In this document: positions 1-11,193 of the stretch, piece after piece | Position numbering within the stretch: the first letter of the stretch is position 1 | How the letters are laid out: every line of letters begins with the position of its first letter | Assembly (NCBI GenBank): GCA_018873225.1 | Contig: JAEILZ010000007.1 | Location: 868,001-932,000, forward strand | Length of the DNA: 64,000 nt | Reading direction: 5' to 3' | DNA from: [Phialemoniopsis] sp. UDSM-2020 | Lineage: Eukaryota > Ascomycota > Sordariomycetes > Thyridiales > Thyridiaceae | Program-made: the position numbers and the translations under genes | Notes under the pieces: model-generated | Databases searched by the model: none | What the model was told of the DNA's origin: nothing | Seen by the model: only the letters and a program-made list of their open reading frames with translations

Positions 1-1620
1 GTTGAGGGGCGTAGCTCGCTCGTGAATCTTGGCCTCGGATAGAGCTCGGCTGACTGCCCTCAGAGTGTCTGCATCTGTGTGGTCGACGGCATTCCGAGTG
101 CGGACTACCGGTTCGAGAGCACCGTTGTGACCAGCCAACGCGCTGCCAATGGTCAATGCCCACGTCAGAGCAGACGTGCTCCGAAAGAACAACATGTTAT
201 CGTGCCGAGTGTGGTGAGTTCCGTGCTACTATACAAACATGAACTTCTCTGCCTTCATTCTGAAGATCCAAAGAGGTCGACCTTGGGCGGCCATCACATT
301 CTCTTATAGTACGGAGATGTTTACATGCAGATCACTGCATCAATTTCAAAACGAGGCTGGGCATGCTTATGGTGTTCCCACGCAGGGTCCCCTAGCAGAA
401 AAAGGATCGCACTTGTGCCTCAGCTTCTGCAGCTCCTCCTGGGACGGGGAACATGGGTTTTCGGGGTTTGGTAACATTGGGGGGGCATGGTTGTGTTTAA
501 CGTTAGACTCTTTGGGGGCCGAACAGCGGGACGTTGGTGTTGTGGGAAGACCCCTGCACATGGATCCCCTGTACCAACGACAAGAAAACGAAACGCGTGC
601 AGGCTCGCCTAATTAACCTCCTAAGGGGTCCGTGACCCCGGTTTGTTGCCTTTGTGTCGAATGCCTCTCTCGTGTTCGAGGGCAAGTAACAAACAGCACA
701 CGGCCGCGGCCAACAATCTCGAAGCCCAAATTCTCGAAGCATGTTGTTGGCCTTTCTCACGATGCATCCCCAAATAGAAACACCAAAGTTGGGGGTCGCA
801 GAAAAGTGCATGTTGGTAGCACGTCGGTAGCGAAAATGCATCTTTCATGCACGCTAGTTCGAGGCTGAGTCGGCGGAACCCTGCAGGCCATGCCATACCT
901 TGTTACCCGTGCGTGCCATCCGCCAACAAAGTCTAAGCCGTCCCGCGTACCTTGGCCCTTTTTTTTAGCCCCCAAATCCTTATTTTTGACAGGAAGACCG
1001 CTGTAACAGAGCCTCGTCCGCGCCCAAGCCGTTGTGCCGGACAAGCACCAAGTGGAGGTCAACGGGGCATAGTCGCACTAGAATCTCACTGCCTTCCCCA
1101 CTATTGAAATCCTCCGGGCCAAATTATGCTTCATTTTCCAAGTTGTCAAATTCAAGCGGGCCATAGCTCCAGCCCACGATTGTAATCAAATTTGCTAAGA
1201 ACGGAAAGAGTAGGCGTGCCCGAGCGCAGAGTAAGATTTCAAAGACTGATCTGATCTTACTTTAGGAACGAAGGAGCGTATTTAGTGCATGATCCTCGTA
1301 GGCGCAGATGCTGGACGGTAAGGCGGACTCGGCCGAGGCAGTCGCTGGACAAATTTGGACCTCAATCCCCAATGTCAAAGAGCGGACTCGGGGCCTGTAT
1401 TCTTGGTTCCTCACCCTGTAGTGCGGCACTGCTACTTAGCGAGCCTTTGGCGACCTTGTAGGTCCTCTGTGTGTATCGAAACAATCCACTGGCTCACAAG
1501 GTCGAATTTTTGAAGATGAGTGACAAATTTTACAAACTTGAATTAGAGGTTCTTCCACTGGCTACCCCCTTACCGGGCCAAGCCATAGTCGCAAAACATT
1601 AGACGAGTTTATCGCACGAC
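1..1620. other. Gene-free left flank
   Basis: No reading frame here has recognisable protein motifs, and none joins into a plausible spliced gene. Several short frames overlap on both strands between about 240 and 1060, none convincing. The stretch is not AT-rich and shows no obvious tandem or inverted repeat by eye. It probably holds the 3' flank of the protease relic that ends at 1621. Confidence 0.5.
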
Positions 1621-3335
1621 CTAAAATACAGGCTCAATGTTGACCTTAGTGGCGCCAAAGGCGCGAGCCAAGCCCTCCTCGGCATCGAGCAGGATAGAGA
1701 GCATGGGAGAAACGTAGACGACAGGGCGTGGGCTCGTTTGGCCGTCCACGGCGATGACGTTGCCCAGATAGCGCTGTCGGAAGTCGCACACGACGGCACC
1801 CGAGTCCCCTTCAAGGGCTAACTATGGCGCGGCCGTACCGCCACCGCCGTGGATCCCCGCGTTACGGCTCAGAATGCTAATGGCGCGGCCCTTGGCAACG
1901 AAGCCGCGCTCTCGGGGTCCATGTGCCACTTGGACGGACGGCTCGATGTGGTTCCAGTAGCCGGCAGTCAGCTTGGTTGAGCGGCCGCTCTTGAACACGG
2001 GGACGCGGCAATTGCGCCTGATCTCGATGGCGAGGGATTCTTTGTTTGGGTACATAGCACCCTCAGGTGGGAGGCGGAAAAGCTGTCCCCGGTGAGTCGA
2101 GAGATCGTCGCCAGTAAGCTGGTCACAAAGCTGGTGGAACATGCTGTCAGATAGGCCCTACAGATCAAACACAGACACATTAGTGATCAAAACACTTTTC
2201 GACCAAGCATTACTCAGTAGCAGACGGACTTGAGTAGGGTATCCCATGGAAGGAGGAATCCGTTCCGAGGCAATCTGGACAAGAGCCCAATCCATGACAT
2301 AGCCGTCTCGGCAACGACCCAGGCCAGAGCTGCAAATAACATTGCCAAGCGTGCGGTCATGCGCATCGAGTTGCGAGATCAAGGCTGTAATCTGAGGATT
2401 ATAGACAGGGTTTGCAAGACCACCGGTGACAAGAAGCTCGAGATGTCGAAGGTGGGCGGTGTGATCCTCGTCGGAAGGAGAGCAAGCGATAACACCAGCC
2501 GCTGGGGTCATGATTGGTTCCTTCTGGTCTGCATCGAGGTAAGAACTGTTAGAGATACACTTGCGAGTGAAACTTTAGGGAAGGTAGATCAAAGTACCTA
2601 AGATGACGTGGTGAGCGACAAGAGCCAGGTGGATGACCCGGTTATCGACAACAGCTCGGAAATAGCCGCCCAGGCTGCCAGAGCCGATGGTACGCTGCAA
2701 GGCTCCAATGCTGGCGCCGGGAAGAGGGCAGTTGGTGTATTTCTCGATGAGCTTTTTGGTACTGTCCAGCTGCTCAAATTTAGCAGCAGCGAATATGACT
2801 TCGCCCTCGGTGATCTCGATAGCCACCTCGCGAAGCGCGCCATCATCCCTTCTGAAAGGCCATTATTAGCAGCCATGATCTTTCCATGAGATTAGAGTCT
2901 GACTTACGCATCAAGAGCATAACGAATCGCGAGCACAGCGTTCTAGGCACGCTCGAGAGTCATGGAGCCGGGACGAACAGTAATGAGGATGGTGGGCTCG
3001 GTGTCGGTGTCGTCAGCGCGTCCAAAATGGTCTTGGAAGTAGCCTACACGGTAGCCGCACATGATTGTCCAGTCGTCGTCGGCAAAGATCTCCTCCATTT
3101 GCTCGCGAAGGGTCTCTTTGACAGACGAAGCAAGTGAGGAAGGAATGCCGTCGAAGTGACGGGCGAGAGCGCCATCGACAACGTCGTCGCGAAGGGGTCC
3201 CAAAGATCGAGGTCGATTGAAGCCGTCAGATGATTTGCCCCAGCGTGCCAGGATGCCATGGTCAACACCCTCCAGACGCGGATCATCGCCGCGCATCATC
3301 GTCATCATCATGGGTTGGGTTTGATCGGACGCCAT
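1621..3335 (-). pseudogene. Trypsin-like serine protease domain gene with three in-frame TAG codons
   Basis: Read on the minus strand, the frame has the trypsin-fold order of catalytic motifs: His in LALVAHHVI (about 2610), Asp in MDWALVQI (about 2285) and Ser in EGDSGAVVCD (about 1800). Two introns splice cleanly (about 2900, after a GTAAGT donor, and about 2535-2605). The frame is broken by TAG at 2943-2945, followed by sensible coding (NAVLAIRYALDA) up to the donor; by TAG at 2158-2160; and by TAG at 1822-1824, just before LALEGDSG. The 56-nt stretch 2158-2213 looks like an intron (GTAATG, CTAAT, TAG), but removing it breaks the frame; keeping it leaves the TAG. All three stops are one C-to-T change from CAG. 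The normal end is TAG at 1621-1623. There is no signal peptide, so an intracellular protein is likely. I infer a decayed gene, although unusual splicing cannot be excluded. Confidence 0.6.
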
Positions 3336-3749
3336 GATGTCTTGGGTTGTTAGGTACAAGGGATCCTGGTGACTACAAGCAACATGGCAATCAATTTGGT
3401 TTTGTCAACAGAATGCATAGAATGGTCCGTGCTTTGATCTCACATTGTATTATCAAGGTAGGACTCGTCCTGATGTTGAATCTGAAGTCAAAGTGATTGT
3501 AAGGTTTTCGAACTCCTACGGGTTCGCTGGAGCGAAGCAAGTGAATCACGTCGGAGCAGGGCCGGTCCGTAAGACGGCACCGAAATTCGCCCGATGCAAG
3601 CTCCACCCGGCCTCCTGTTGCCGAAAGAGATCAACCACTGCACTTTGAAAATCAGGCCAGGAGGTAACTGGTCAATTGCGTTGAAAATTCTTCGTTACGG
3701 AACGTGGAATTTCTACCCTCTGGGAGAAGTCACAACGCTCAAAATCTAA
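3336..3749. other. Intergenic spacer
   Basis: About 400 nt lie between the 5' end of the protease relic and the 3' end of the next minus-strand gene. I see no gene or clear regulatory motif. Confidence 0.5.
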
Positions 3750-4852
3750 TCATACCCAAATCCAGCCAGTCGCCAGCAGCACTGCAGCACACAGGATAGA
3801 GCTTCCTGGCGCCCGTGTCCCGACTGAGGACTTCTTGATAACACTATCCTTCCCAAACCCCATCGTCACGTTCCACTCGGGCGCCTCTCTACCAAGATAC
3901 AGCTCATCTGACCTCTCAACATCAACCTCGCCCTGGAAGTCGATCCTGACCTCACCCACGAGCTCCGTCAGCGTCCCAGATCGCGACGAGCGCAGCACGA
4001 ACAAGCCCCTGACCATCAGGCCGGCGCTGGTGTCGCCAAAGGTGGCGCTCATGTACGGCCGCGGGATCTCGGGCGCCCAGCGGTAGTGCGTCGACTCGAA
4101 GGTACGCGAGGGCACGAGCATCTCGCCCTTGAAGAGGTAGGACTCGACATCGCTCGGCGCCGAGGGCTTCTGGCATGGCGTTGTCAGGTTGAAGGCGAGC
4201 TTGGTCCACAGGAAGTCGTCCACGGAGCCTAGGCCCGCGAGAGTGTAGCTGTGTTCGCGGGTGCTGTTTGCGGGCATGGAGAGGTTGAATTTCGGCCAGT
4301 CTGATGTTTCGACGTCACTTGGAGAAGAGAGTGGCATGTTAGCGTTAAGTGGCAGTGAATTGACGGGGATTGACTCACTCGTCTGTTCTCAGCTGGAAAC
4401 CCTGGTAGTCACTGTAGTTCCTAGTGCCCACGGGAACGAAAGTGAAGCCGTGCTCCCAACCCCAGAGCTGGAACTCGGCAGGGTTCAAGCCTGTGGTCTT
4501 GGGCGACTTCTTGATCGCGGCCAACAGGCCGTCGTGCTTTATCGTTATGGTCTCGTTGATGAAGTCCTCGCAAGTCTTGCCGTAGTGGTACATGTCGATC
4601 TTGTCGTTCCTTTGCCGGTCCTTGACGTTGAGCGTGTACGTGATGGTGCCATTGTAGTACCTAAGTCAATAAGATTAGACTCTACTAATCTCGAATAGTC
4701 CCGATGTTTTCTTACGTTCCAATATGGTCGTAAACGCGGTAGTCCAGACCGGTGACGTTAAGTGGCCGGAGGTTGCTCTCGGGGTCGTATCGCGACTCCC
4801 ACGCCAGGGCGGCGGAGAGGAACAAGACCAATAGAGTCGCAGCGAGGCGCAT
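3750..4852 (-). CDS. Secreted, probably GPI-anchored glycoprotein of unknown function
   Basis: Three exons: 4716-4852, 4374-4660 and 3750-about 4317. The first intron has GTAAG...TTAG ends; the second has GTGAGT, a CTAAC branch site and CCAAG. The start is the ATG at 4852, which begins a clear signal peptide (MRLAATLLVLFLSAALA). The mature part has many N-glycosylation sequons (NVT, NGT, NET, NYS, NLS, NST, NLT, NVT) and few cysteines. The C-terminus is a Ser-rich stretch followed by a short hydrophobic tail (ILCAAVLLATGWIWV) with no charged residues after it, the form of a GPI-attachment signal. I do not recognise a domain. A cell-wall or surface protein is inferred only from the two sorting signals. 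Confidence 0.75.
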
Positions 4853-5282
4853 GCTTGCGACTGTTTATCAAGAATTCATGGCGATCCAACAGAGAAAACA
4901 ACATTCTTCACTTGGTGTAAGCGACACGATACTTTATGTTAATTCCATGCCGTAATTTTCACTGTTCCGGCCCCGTTCTGTCAAACTCGCCAAGACCGCT
5001 AAGCTCCACGCAGCTGAGCTTGGCACCTGAAATTAGAATACCGAGAGCCTTCATCTTGGAAAGGATCATCGGTAATAAGGTTGAGTCGGGTAAGACGGTG
5101 AGTTTGTTTTCCCTTGTCACAGGTCGCGTGCTTTTCTGTTCACATCAAAGTAATTCTCATAACATTACTATTACGGTTGTAACTATCGAATAAGTCAAAT
5201 ATATATGATTTTGCTTGCTTCTAAGGAAGAGCTCGATCGAATCATGTCCTCTAAACTGGGCACCACATCAACTTAGACGCAA
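4853..5282. other. Intergenic spacer
   Basis: Promoter side of the secreted glycoprotein gene and 3' flank of the ABC transporter gene. No further gene is seen. Confidence 0.5.
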
Positions 5283-7214
5283 CTACTTCTTCAATCGCAG
5301 CGCGAGGTACGCGAGAAGTCTGTATCCAAAGATGATACCAATCATGATGCCAATCCACGTCCCCTGGAGACCCGTCTCGATGTTGAAAGACCTCAGGATA
5401 TCCGTACCGCGCATCTTCCCCTCGGCGTTCAAGTCTCCAGCATACATGCACTGGTACCCGCCGTCCGCGCCCTGAGGGCACGAATAAGTCCGATCCTCGA
5501 ACTCGTTGACCATCATGCCCTGAAACACGTACGCCTGGTAGTCGATGTAATGAAAGACGTACTTCCAGAACGCGTTGAGGATATTCATCGGCACGAGGAA
5601 GCCGTCGACGACCATCCACAGTCCGTTGGCAAAGGCCGTGATGGCCAGCGCGACGACAAAGATGGGGAAGATGCTCGTGACGAGCACGACGAGGGACTCG
5701 GCGGCCAGCAGGTCGAGGAAGAGCCACAGGACCCACAGCATGAAAGCGGACCCGTCGGCGCGGAAGTTGGACAGCCAGTACTCGACGACGGAGAAAATGA
5801 CGGTGATAAGAAAGAGGAAGGGCAGGCCGATGAGGAAGTTGGAGACCATGAACGCCAGCGGGCCGACGAGCCCATTGGCCCGCTCGCGGTGGAAGGTTTG
5901 TAGGTCTTCGAGAAAGGCGGGGACATAGGCGACGGCCATGAAGGACATAAAGGCGCCGCCAAAGAAGATCGCGTTGATGAATGGCTGGATGTATTCTTGA
6001 GAGGTCTTGAGACGGAGGAACACCGTGCCCATCAGGATGGCGAGGCCGAGGTACATGACGATCCGGATCTCGTATGCGACGACGTCGCGGTAGGCTTTGA
6101 TCCAAGACCGGTGGAGGAGGGTGACAGGCACCATCCACGGGCTCGGCTTGGGTAGCTTGAGCTTCGCCAAGTCTGTCTTGGACGGCGTCGTTACTGCCCT
6201 CTCGATATCCTTGTCCAGAGCAGTGCGCTCTGGAGACGTTTTCCATTGTTCGATGATGTGCTTAGTCCGTTCCCGCACCTCGCCATTCTTGTCCAGGTCG
6301 ATGTTGATGAGGTCGAGGAAGAACTCGGCAGGGTTGGTGGCGGCGGGCATGTGGTACCCGATGCGGTGGAAGTAAGCGGGCGCGTCTTCGATTGGCCCAA
6401 AGAAGCAGGTCTCACCCATAGACAGCAAGGCAAGCTTATCAAAGAGTTGGTAGGTGGTCGTGGACGGTTGGTGGATCGAGGAGATGACGACGAGCTAGAT
6501 CGTGCACGGTCAGCACTGGTCAACCTATCGTTAGGATGGATGACTTGCTTTATTTCTCTTTGCAATATCCTTAATGTATCGAATGACTTCTGCGCTCAGT
6601 GCAGAGTCCAAGCCGCTGGTCGGCTCGTCCAAGAACAGGATCTTGGGGTTCGTCACTAGTCGGCTGGCCACTCCAAGACGCTTCTTCTGCCCGCCACTGA
6701 GACCTTTCTTAATGGGCGTTCCGACAACAGTATGTGCCTGGTCTTGAAGTCCGAAGCTGGCGATCAAGTCGTCGACGCGTCTCATGGCCTCTTTCCTGGT
6801 CACATTGCTCGGTAGGGACAGGCGCGCGGCAAACATCATAGTCTCCTTGACAGTGATGCTACCAATCAAGGCATCCTCTTGTTCCACGTAAGCCGACAGA
6901 TCTCGGATCATGGTCATGTTCGACTTTTGCCCATTGGTCAAAATCTGGCCGGTCGTGGTGGCGCCGGCGGCAGCAACGCGATGGGCCAAGGCGTTGAGCA
7001 GGGTCGTCTTGCCGGAGCCACTGGGGCCCATGATGGCTAGCATGTCACCGGCCTTCACCAAGCCGGTGCCTTCGGAAAGAATGTTCTTCTGTTTGCCGGT
7101 CTTCCTATCCTTGACGACGACTTGCATCTGCCGCCACGAGAAGTCGGTGACGATGTCATTGATGAGATGTGCCGTCGGCACCGGGTGCATCTCTATGTCC
7201 GTGCTGCTATCCAT
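5283..7214 (-). CDS. ABCG-family half-size ABC transporter
   Basis: Exons 6549-7214 and 5283-6494 encode 625 aa. The nucleotide-binding domain comes first, as in the ABCG/White type: Walker A MGPSGSGKTT (residues 62-71), signature LSGGQKKR (172-179), Walker B ILFLDEPTSGLD (192-203) and H-loop SSIHQPS just after the intron. A six-helix membrane domain follows, with an extracellular loop holding the Cys residues before the last helix, as usual for this subfamily. The intron 6495-6548 has a GC donor (AAA|GCAAGT), a CTAAC branch site and TAG; only this splice joins the NBD in frame. The start is the ATG at 7214; an upstream in-frame ATG at 7277 would only add a hydrophobic leader untypical of the family. 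Such half-transporters act as dimers in lipid or xenobiotic export; the substrate is unknown. It is divergent from the Zn2Cys6 regulator at 8429. Confidence 0.92.
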
Positions 7215-8428
7215 CTTCGCTGGGAGTTGTGCCTTAATGGAAATTGATAGTGTAATGATCGATAAGATGTAGTACAATTGTAGTATAAATGAAGTAAAAC
7301 AGGATTAAGCATCGAAACTCATCACGTTACACTGTAAAAGCTTGTGTGGATCATATCATAACGATCCTGGCCCTTATTTAATGGTCTTGTGCCAATATTA
7401 CAAAATGCCTGCTCTTCATTGATTACCAAACTTGAATCCCGATATGCAGGTACGGAGATTCAGATCTGGGAGCGACTGTTGCATCGGATCAGTCATCAGA
7501 TGTCAAAACCCCGAAACGGAGGGTGTCATTCGCGGACCACCGGGTTGAATCGCCACAACACCAATGAACACCGTAGTGAAAACTCCATATACGTGTTACA
7601 GCAATTCCTCTCGGGGAATGTTCATGTCACACTAGACAAGTGTTACTGAGTGCTAGCACGCTGGTGCTGACATGTGGTGGCCGCGTCTCTGGGCTCATCG
7701 GGGTTTCGGGGGACCCACATTTTGCCCTGGTCGCCGAGCTGACCTGACTCCGGCCGGCACAAGTACCGGAGATCTCAATATGAGGTGTGGAGCACATCAT
7801 GTCATGCTGCATCTACCAGATCCCGACAGCCTGGTAATCCTACGTCTTTGTAGGGCTACAATTTACCCTACTGCAGGGTTTCTCCATGGGGGGGTTGGAG
7901 ATAGGCGCAGCCGCGAGGTGCGAACAAACATCGCGTGTAGTCAGCTAAAACCCGACTTCACTGAGATGATCACAACAACCGGCGACCGTTGCATGACTTT
8001 CAGCTACGTATATGCTTCAATGCCACCGAGTGTCTTGCAGATCTCCCGAGTACGACCAATCTATCCCCTTTTCTCACTTCCCGAGGGTACAGCTCTTCTT
8101 GTGTCAATATGCTGGACTTGCGCAAGCGCGAAATCCAGTCCTGAACGCGCCCCAACATGGAGAGAACCCCAACAGTCAGTCAAGGCGGGGAAATAACCTC
8201 TGCACACCTTCGATAATTGTAAGATTAGAAGTTATCATGTAATTCCCAGATTCTCCCTCGGCGAGGTTGAAGCAGGACTAGCTGACAAATTTGGTGGAGT
8301 TCGCCGTTTAGATGCTAGTGCTGTTGTGGTCGGCGGCTAGCCTGGAGCAGTAACAGGATCAGCATCGCCGAAGCCTGAGTCGTGTGGCAAGGTAGTCTAA
8401 AGCCCCCCCTTCAATGCGAAAATGTTAG
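7215..8428. other. Divergent promoter region between ABCG transporter and Zn2Cys6 regulator
   Basis: About 1.2 kb without a convincing gene. An open frame at 7672-8196 on the plus strand has no recognisable motif and compositionally looks like chance. The stretch should contain the promoters of both flanking genes. I did not identify a specific operator. Confidence 0.5.
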
Positions 8429-10308
8429 ATGGCAGAGCTGAGACTTCGACATCGCAACATCTGCAAACACCCATTGAATCTGTTCAGCATCTCAAGTAGT
8501 CACTGCGATATGTTGAATGAATGCTTTGTAGATCCGAGCGACTTGGTGTCCCGCTCGGATGCGCAGTCAGCCTCAACAGACTCTCAATCTCAAGCGGACC
8601 AAGGGCAAGGTAACGTTCAGACAGTCGTCCGTACTTGTTGGCCATGTGTGAGGCTTTTCCCACTCCCACACCCCTTAGTCTCCCTGATGCAGTCACCTGT
8701 GATTCCGAGACACATGCTGATTCGCCTTTTCAATTCCATTTAGAGAAGAAAACATGTCAAATGTGACGGATTGAGCCCGTGCGCTCGATGCAAAGACCAC
8801 CCTTCGGACTGCATCTACCTAACACGTCGACGTCGAGTGGTTCGGAAACGACCTAACCGCCACGCGGACACTGGAATAGAATGCACACAGATGATCACTC
8901 CTCCTGAGCTCGATGCGACTTTGCATTCACAGAGCCCACCCGAGTACGACCTACTGGCCACGGTGAACAGCTTGTTTGACGTGGCTGTGGATTCCCAGTC
9001 AGACTGGTACGCAATTGGCGACGAATACATTAATTCTTTCTTCTTCCACTTTCATGCCTCTCATCCCTTTGTTTTGCCGAAGGCCGAATTGCTGGCAAGA
9101 GCAAAAACACACAAGCTGGATCAGCTGCTCGCAGCAGTTCGATGGATCGGCTCCCTGTACCTTGATTCTACATGGGTGCAGGCCGACCTGTACGACAAAG
9201 CACATCGTCTCGTGTACGATGCCGAATGTCCCAAGGATGGGCACAAGGTACAAGCAATGGTGCTCCTCGTCCTCGGCTTAGGTGGAAGCGGGCGGCAGGA
9301 AGAGGCGAGAAAGATTCTCAACGACGCTGAGGACCTGGCTATCAAAATCTCGTTGAACAAGAGGGACTTCGCTGTCGCGAACGGAGAAAATTCGCCGGTG
9401 CTTGAGGAGAGCTGGAGGAGAACGTGGTGGGATCTTTTCGTCGTTGATGGATTGGTCGCTGGAGTCCATCGATATACTAGCTTCCCCCTTTTCGACGCCC
9501 CCACTGATGTTGATGTTCCTTGCGAGGAGTTTCAGTATCTCTCCGGGGTAAGCAGAAGTCTTCTAATTTTAATGTGCCAAGAGAGAGCCCTACTGATCCC
9601 AAGTATTAGTGGATACCAGAACCAACCCCGATTGACGACCTTGATGCCGCAGAGTTTTCCGTCGATGCTCCGTCAATTTCTTCGTATGCATATCGAATAT
9701 TCGCCATTCAGGTACTGGGAAGTTTAGTACGGCAGCGTCACACTTCAGGTGCCAACGACAAGAACATCGCACAGGTTCAAACCCTCCTCACCAATTGGCA
9801 ACTCCACTTGCCGCCAGACAAACGAGACTGCCTTCAACCAGATGGTAGTCCGGACGAGATGATGTTCCAAGCTTACATGATCATACACATGACTTCGATC
9901 TTGCTCCATCTGCCGCACTCGCAGATCAAGTTCATGACGACCCCGAGCATAACCTCTTGCGCGCCACAGATCGAGGTGCCGAGCACAGGCTTACAGAACG
10001 CCCATACGCAGCACGCGATCCACGCGGCAAATGAGATCAGCAACATGATAACATATCCTGTACCGCTGCTTGCGCACAGCCCATTCTTCTGCTGCGTAGT
10101 TACTTTGTCATCCACCGTCCATCTCGGAAAGCTACTCACTCAGATTGTCATCGATACCGATCAGTCTCGGCAGCAGCTCGGTCTGAATATCGGGGCATTG
10201 ACTCAACTGGCTAGAGTCTGGAAGATCTCCGGTGAATCAGCACGGCAGGTGAAGACTGTCTCGGCGGAGATTCAGAAGAGGGGTATGATGAAGTCTGCGG
10301 GATGGTAA
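8429..10308 (+). CDS. Zn2Cys6 binuclear cluster transcription factor
   Basis: Exons 8429-8647, 8744-9547 and 9610-10308 give 573 aa. The DNA-binding cluster is split by the first intron: exon 1 ends in TCWPC and exon 2 opens with RRKHVKCDGLSPCARCKD. Spliced, this gives a perfect C-x2-C-x6-C-x5-C-x2-C-x6-C motif at about residues 70-95, followed by a basic Arg/Lys run (TRRRRVVRKRPNR) typical of the linker. The middle part (from about residue 130) has the helical fungal transcription factor domain pattern, with WRRTWWDLFVVDGLVAG as a familiar signature. A nuclear regulator binding CGG-type half sites is expected from the family. It is divergently placed to the ABCG transporter, which makes that gene a reasonable target guess. 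ATG 8429 opens the frame; a second ATG at about 8510 is an alternative start and would keep the cluster. Confidence 0.9.
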
Positions 10309-10479
10309 ATTGATGAAGTATGGTTCCTCTCTTATGCACTCGGCCTAATAGCAAGCATTCATGAGAGTAGTGTTTTTGCATTCGACTCTTTTCATATCAC
10401 GTAAATGTCGCACCACGCCATGTCTAAGGCCGACCAGTCATCTTCAAGTGCAAGAGAACCAAGCGTTGATAACTCTGAG

Positions 10480-11193
10480 TTACTCCACTATTTCAAAGAT
10501 GCCCTGCTTCTGGTCCTTGTCAACATCCCAGCAGAAGTCCCTGGGGTCCCTACCCAGGACCCAGTTCCCCTTACGAACAAACTCATCATCAGGCCTCTCC
10601 TCTCCAAACTCATCCGTCGTCCACGAGTGAAACTTCTTGTCTCGTAGATCGCCTTCCAGATCCCCGAGACACCACCAAGAGGTGCCAATGTACCTCTCAT
10701 TCACACCGATGGCGAATCTCTCGCCCGGCTTCAAGTCCTCCCGTGACAGCTTCTCCTCGTACTTGAAGATCCGATCCCATGACAGCTGGTGGGTGACAAT
10801 CACCTCGCTGCCGTCTCCCGGTATTGTGAGGAAGTCATACCCGCGCTCTCGTAGATCTGGCGAGTCGCTCTTCGGGACCTCATTGACGCGGAAGAAGCCA
10901 AGCGAGATCTTTCTGTCCGTGGTCTGGCCGGCGCTGTCTATCGCCCGGATAGCACCGAAAGCACCGCGTGCAAACATGTCGATGCCTTCGTCGCCAAAGA
11001 CCTCGAAGGCTGAACGATGTGTGAGGATGGTGATGGGCTCGTCAGGGTGCTTCGTATCGCTGATGCGCAGTCCCAACGTCACTTCAAGCGCGGCATCAGG
11101 GCTGCTCAGTGACAGTGTCGGGGAAGTAGTCAGCCTGACCTGCAGGGTAGCCTGCGTAACGTCTGGGTCGTAGTTTCGTTTCACGAACACCAT
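10480..11193 (-). CDS. Hypothetical protein, 237 aa, single exon
   Basis: An uninterrupted frame with typical coding composition encodes a soluble acidic protein rich in beta-strand-like segments, for example ALEVTLGLRISDTKHPDEP and GSEVIVTHQLSWDRIF. There is no signal peptide, membrane segment or catalytic motif that I recognise. A Trp-rich part (YIGTSWWCLGDLEGDLRDKK) lies near residue 170. It converges with the Zn2Cys6 gene, the two stop codons being about 170 nt apart. The overlapping plus-strand frame is its shadow. The function is unknown. Confidence 0.75.
   Translation of the reverse strand: MVFVKRNYDPDVTQATLQVRLTTSPTLSLSSPDAALEVTLGLRISDTKHPDEPITILTHRSAFEVFGDEGIDMFARGAFGAIRAIDSAGQTTDRKISLGFFRVNEVPKSDSPDLRERGYDFLTIPGDGSEVIVTHQLSWDRIFKYEEKLSREDLKPGERFAIGVNERYIGTSWWCLGDLEGDLRDKKFHSWTTDEFGEERPDDEFVRKGNWVLGRDPRDFCWDVDKDQKQGIFEIVE

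Noticed and set aside
239..1062. Overlapping frames on both strands in the left flank
   Set aside because: No motif, no consistent splice partner and mutually overlapping; they look like chance.
1621..3335. Genome-wide UAG recoding as explanation for the in-frame TAGs
   Set aside because: Other genes in the window terminate at TAG exactly where their families end, so UAG is a normal stop here.
5550..5928. Plus-strand frames opposite the ABCG membrane domain
   Set aside because: Charged low-complexity antisense shadow of a transporter gene.
7672..8196. 174-codon plus-strand frame between the ABCG gene and the Zn2Cys6 gene
   Set aside because: Composition and lack of any recognisable motif suggest non-coding promoter DNA.
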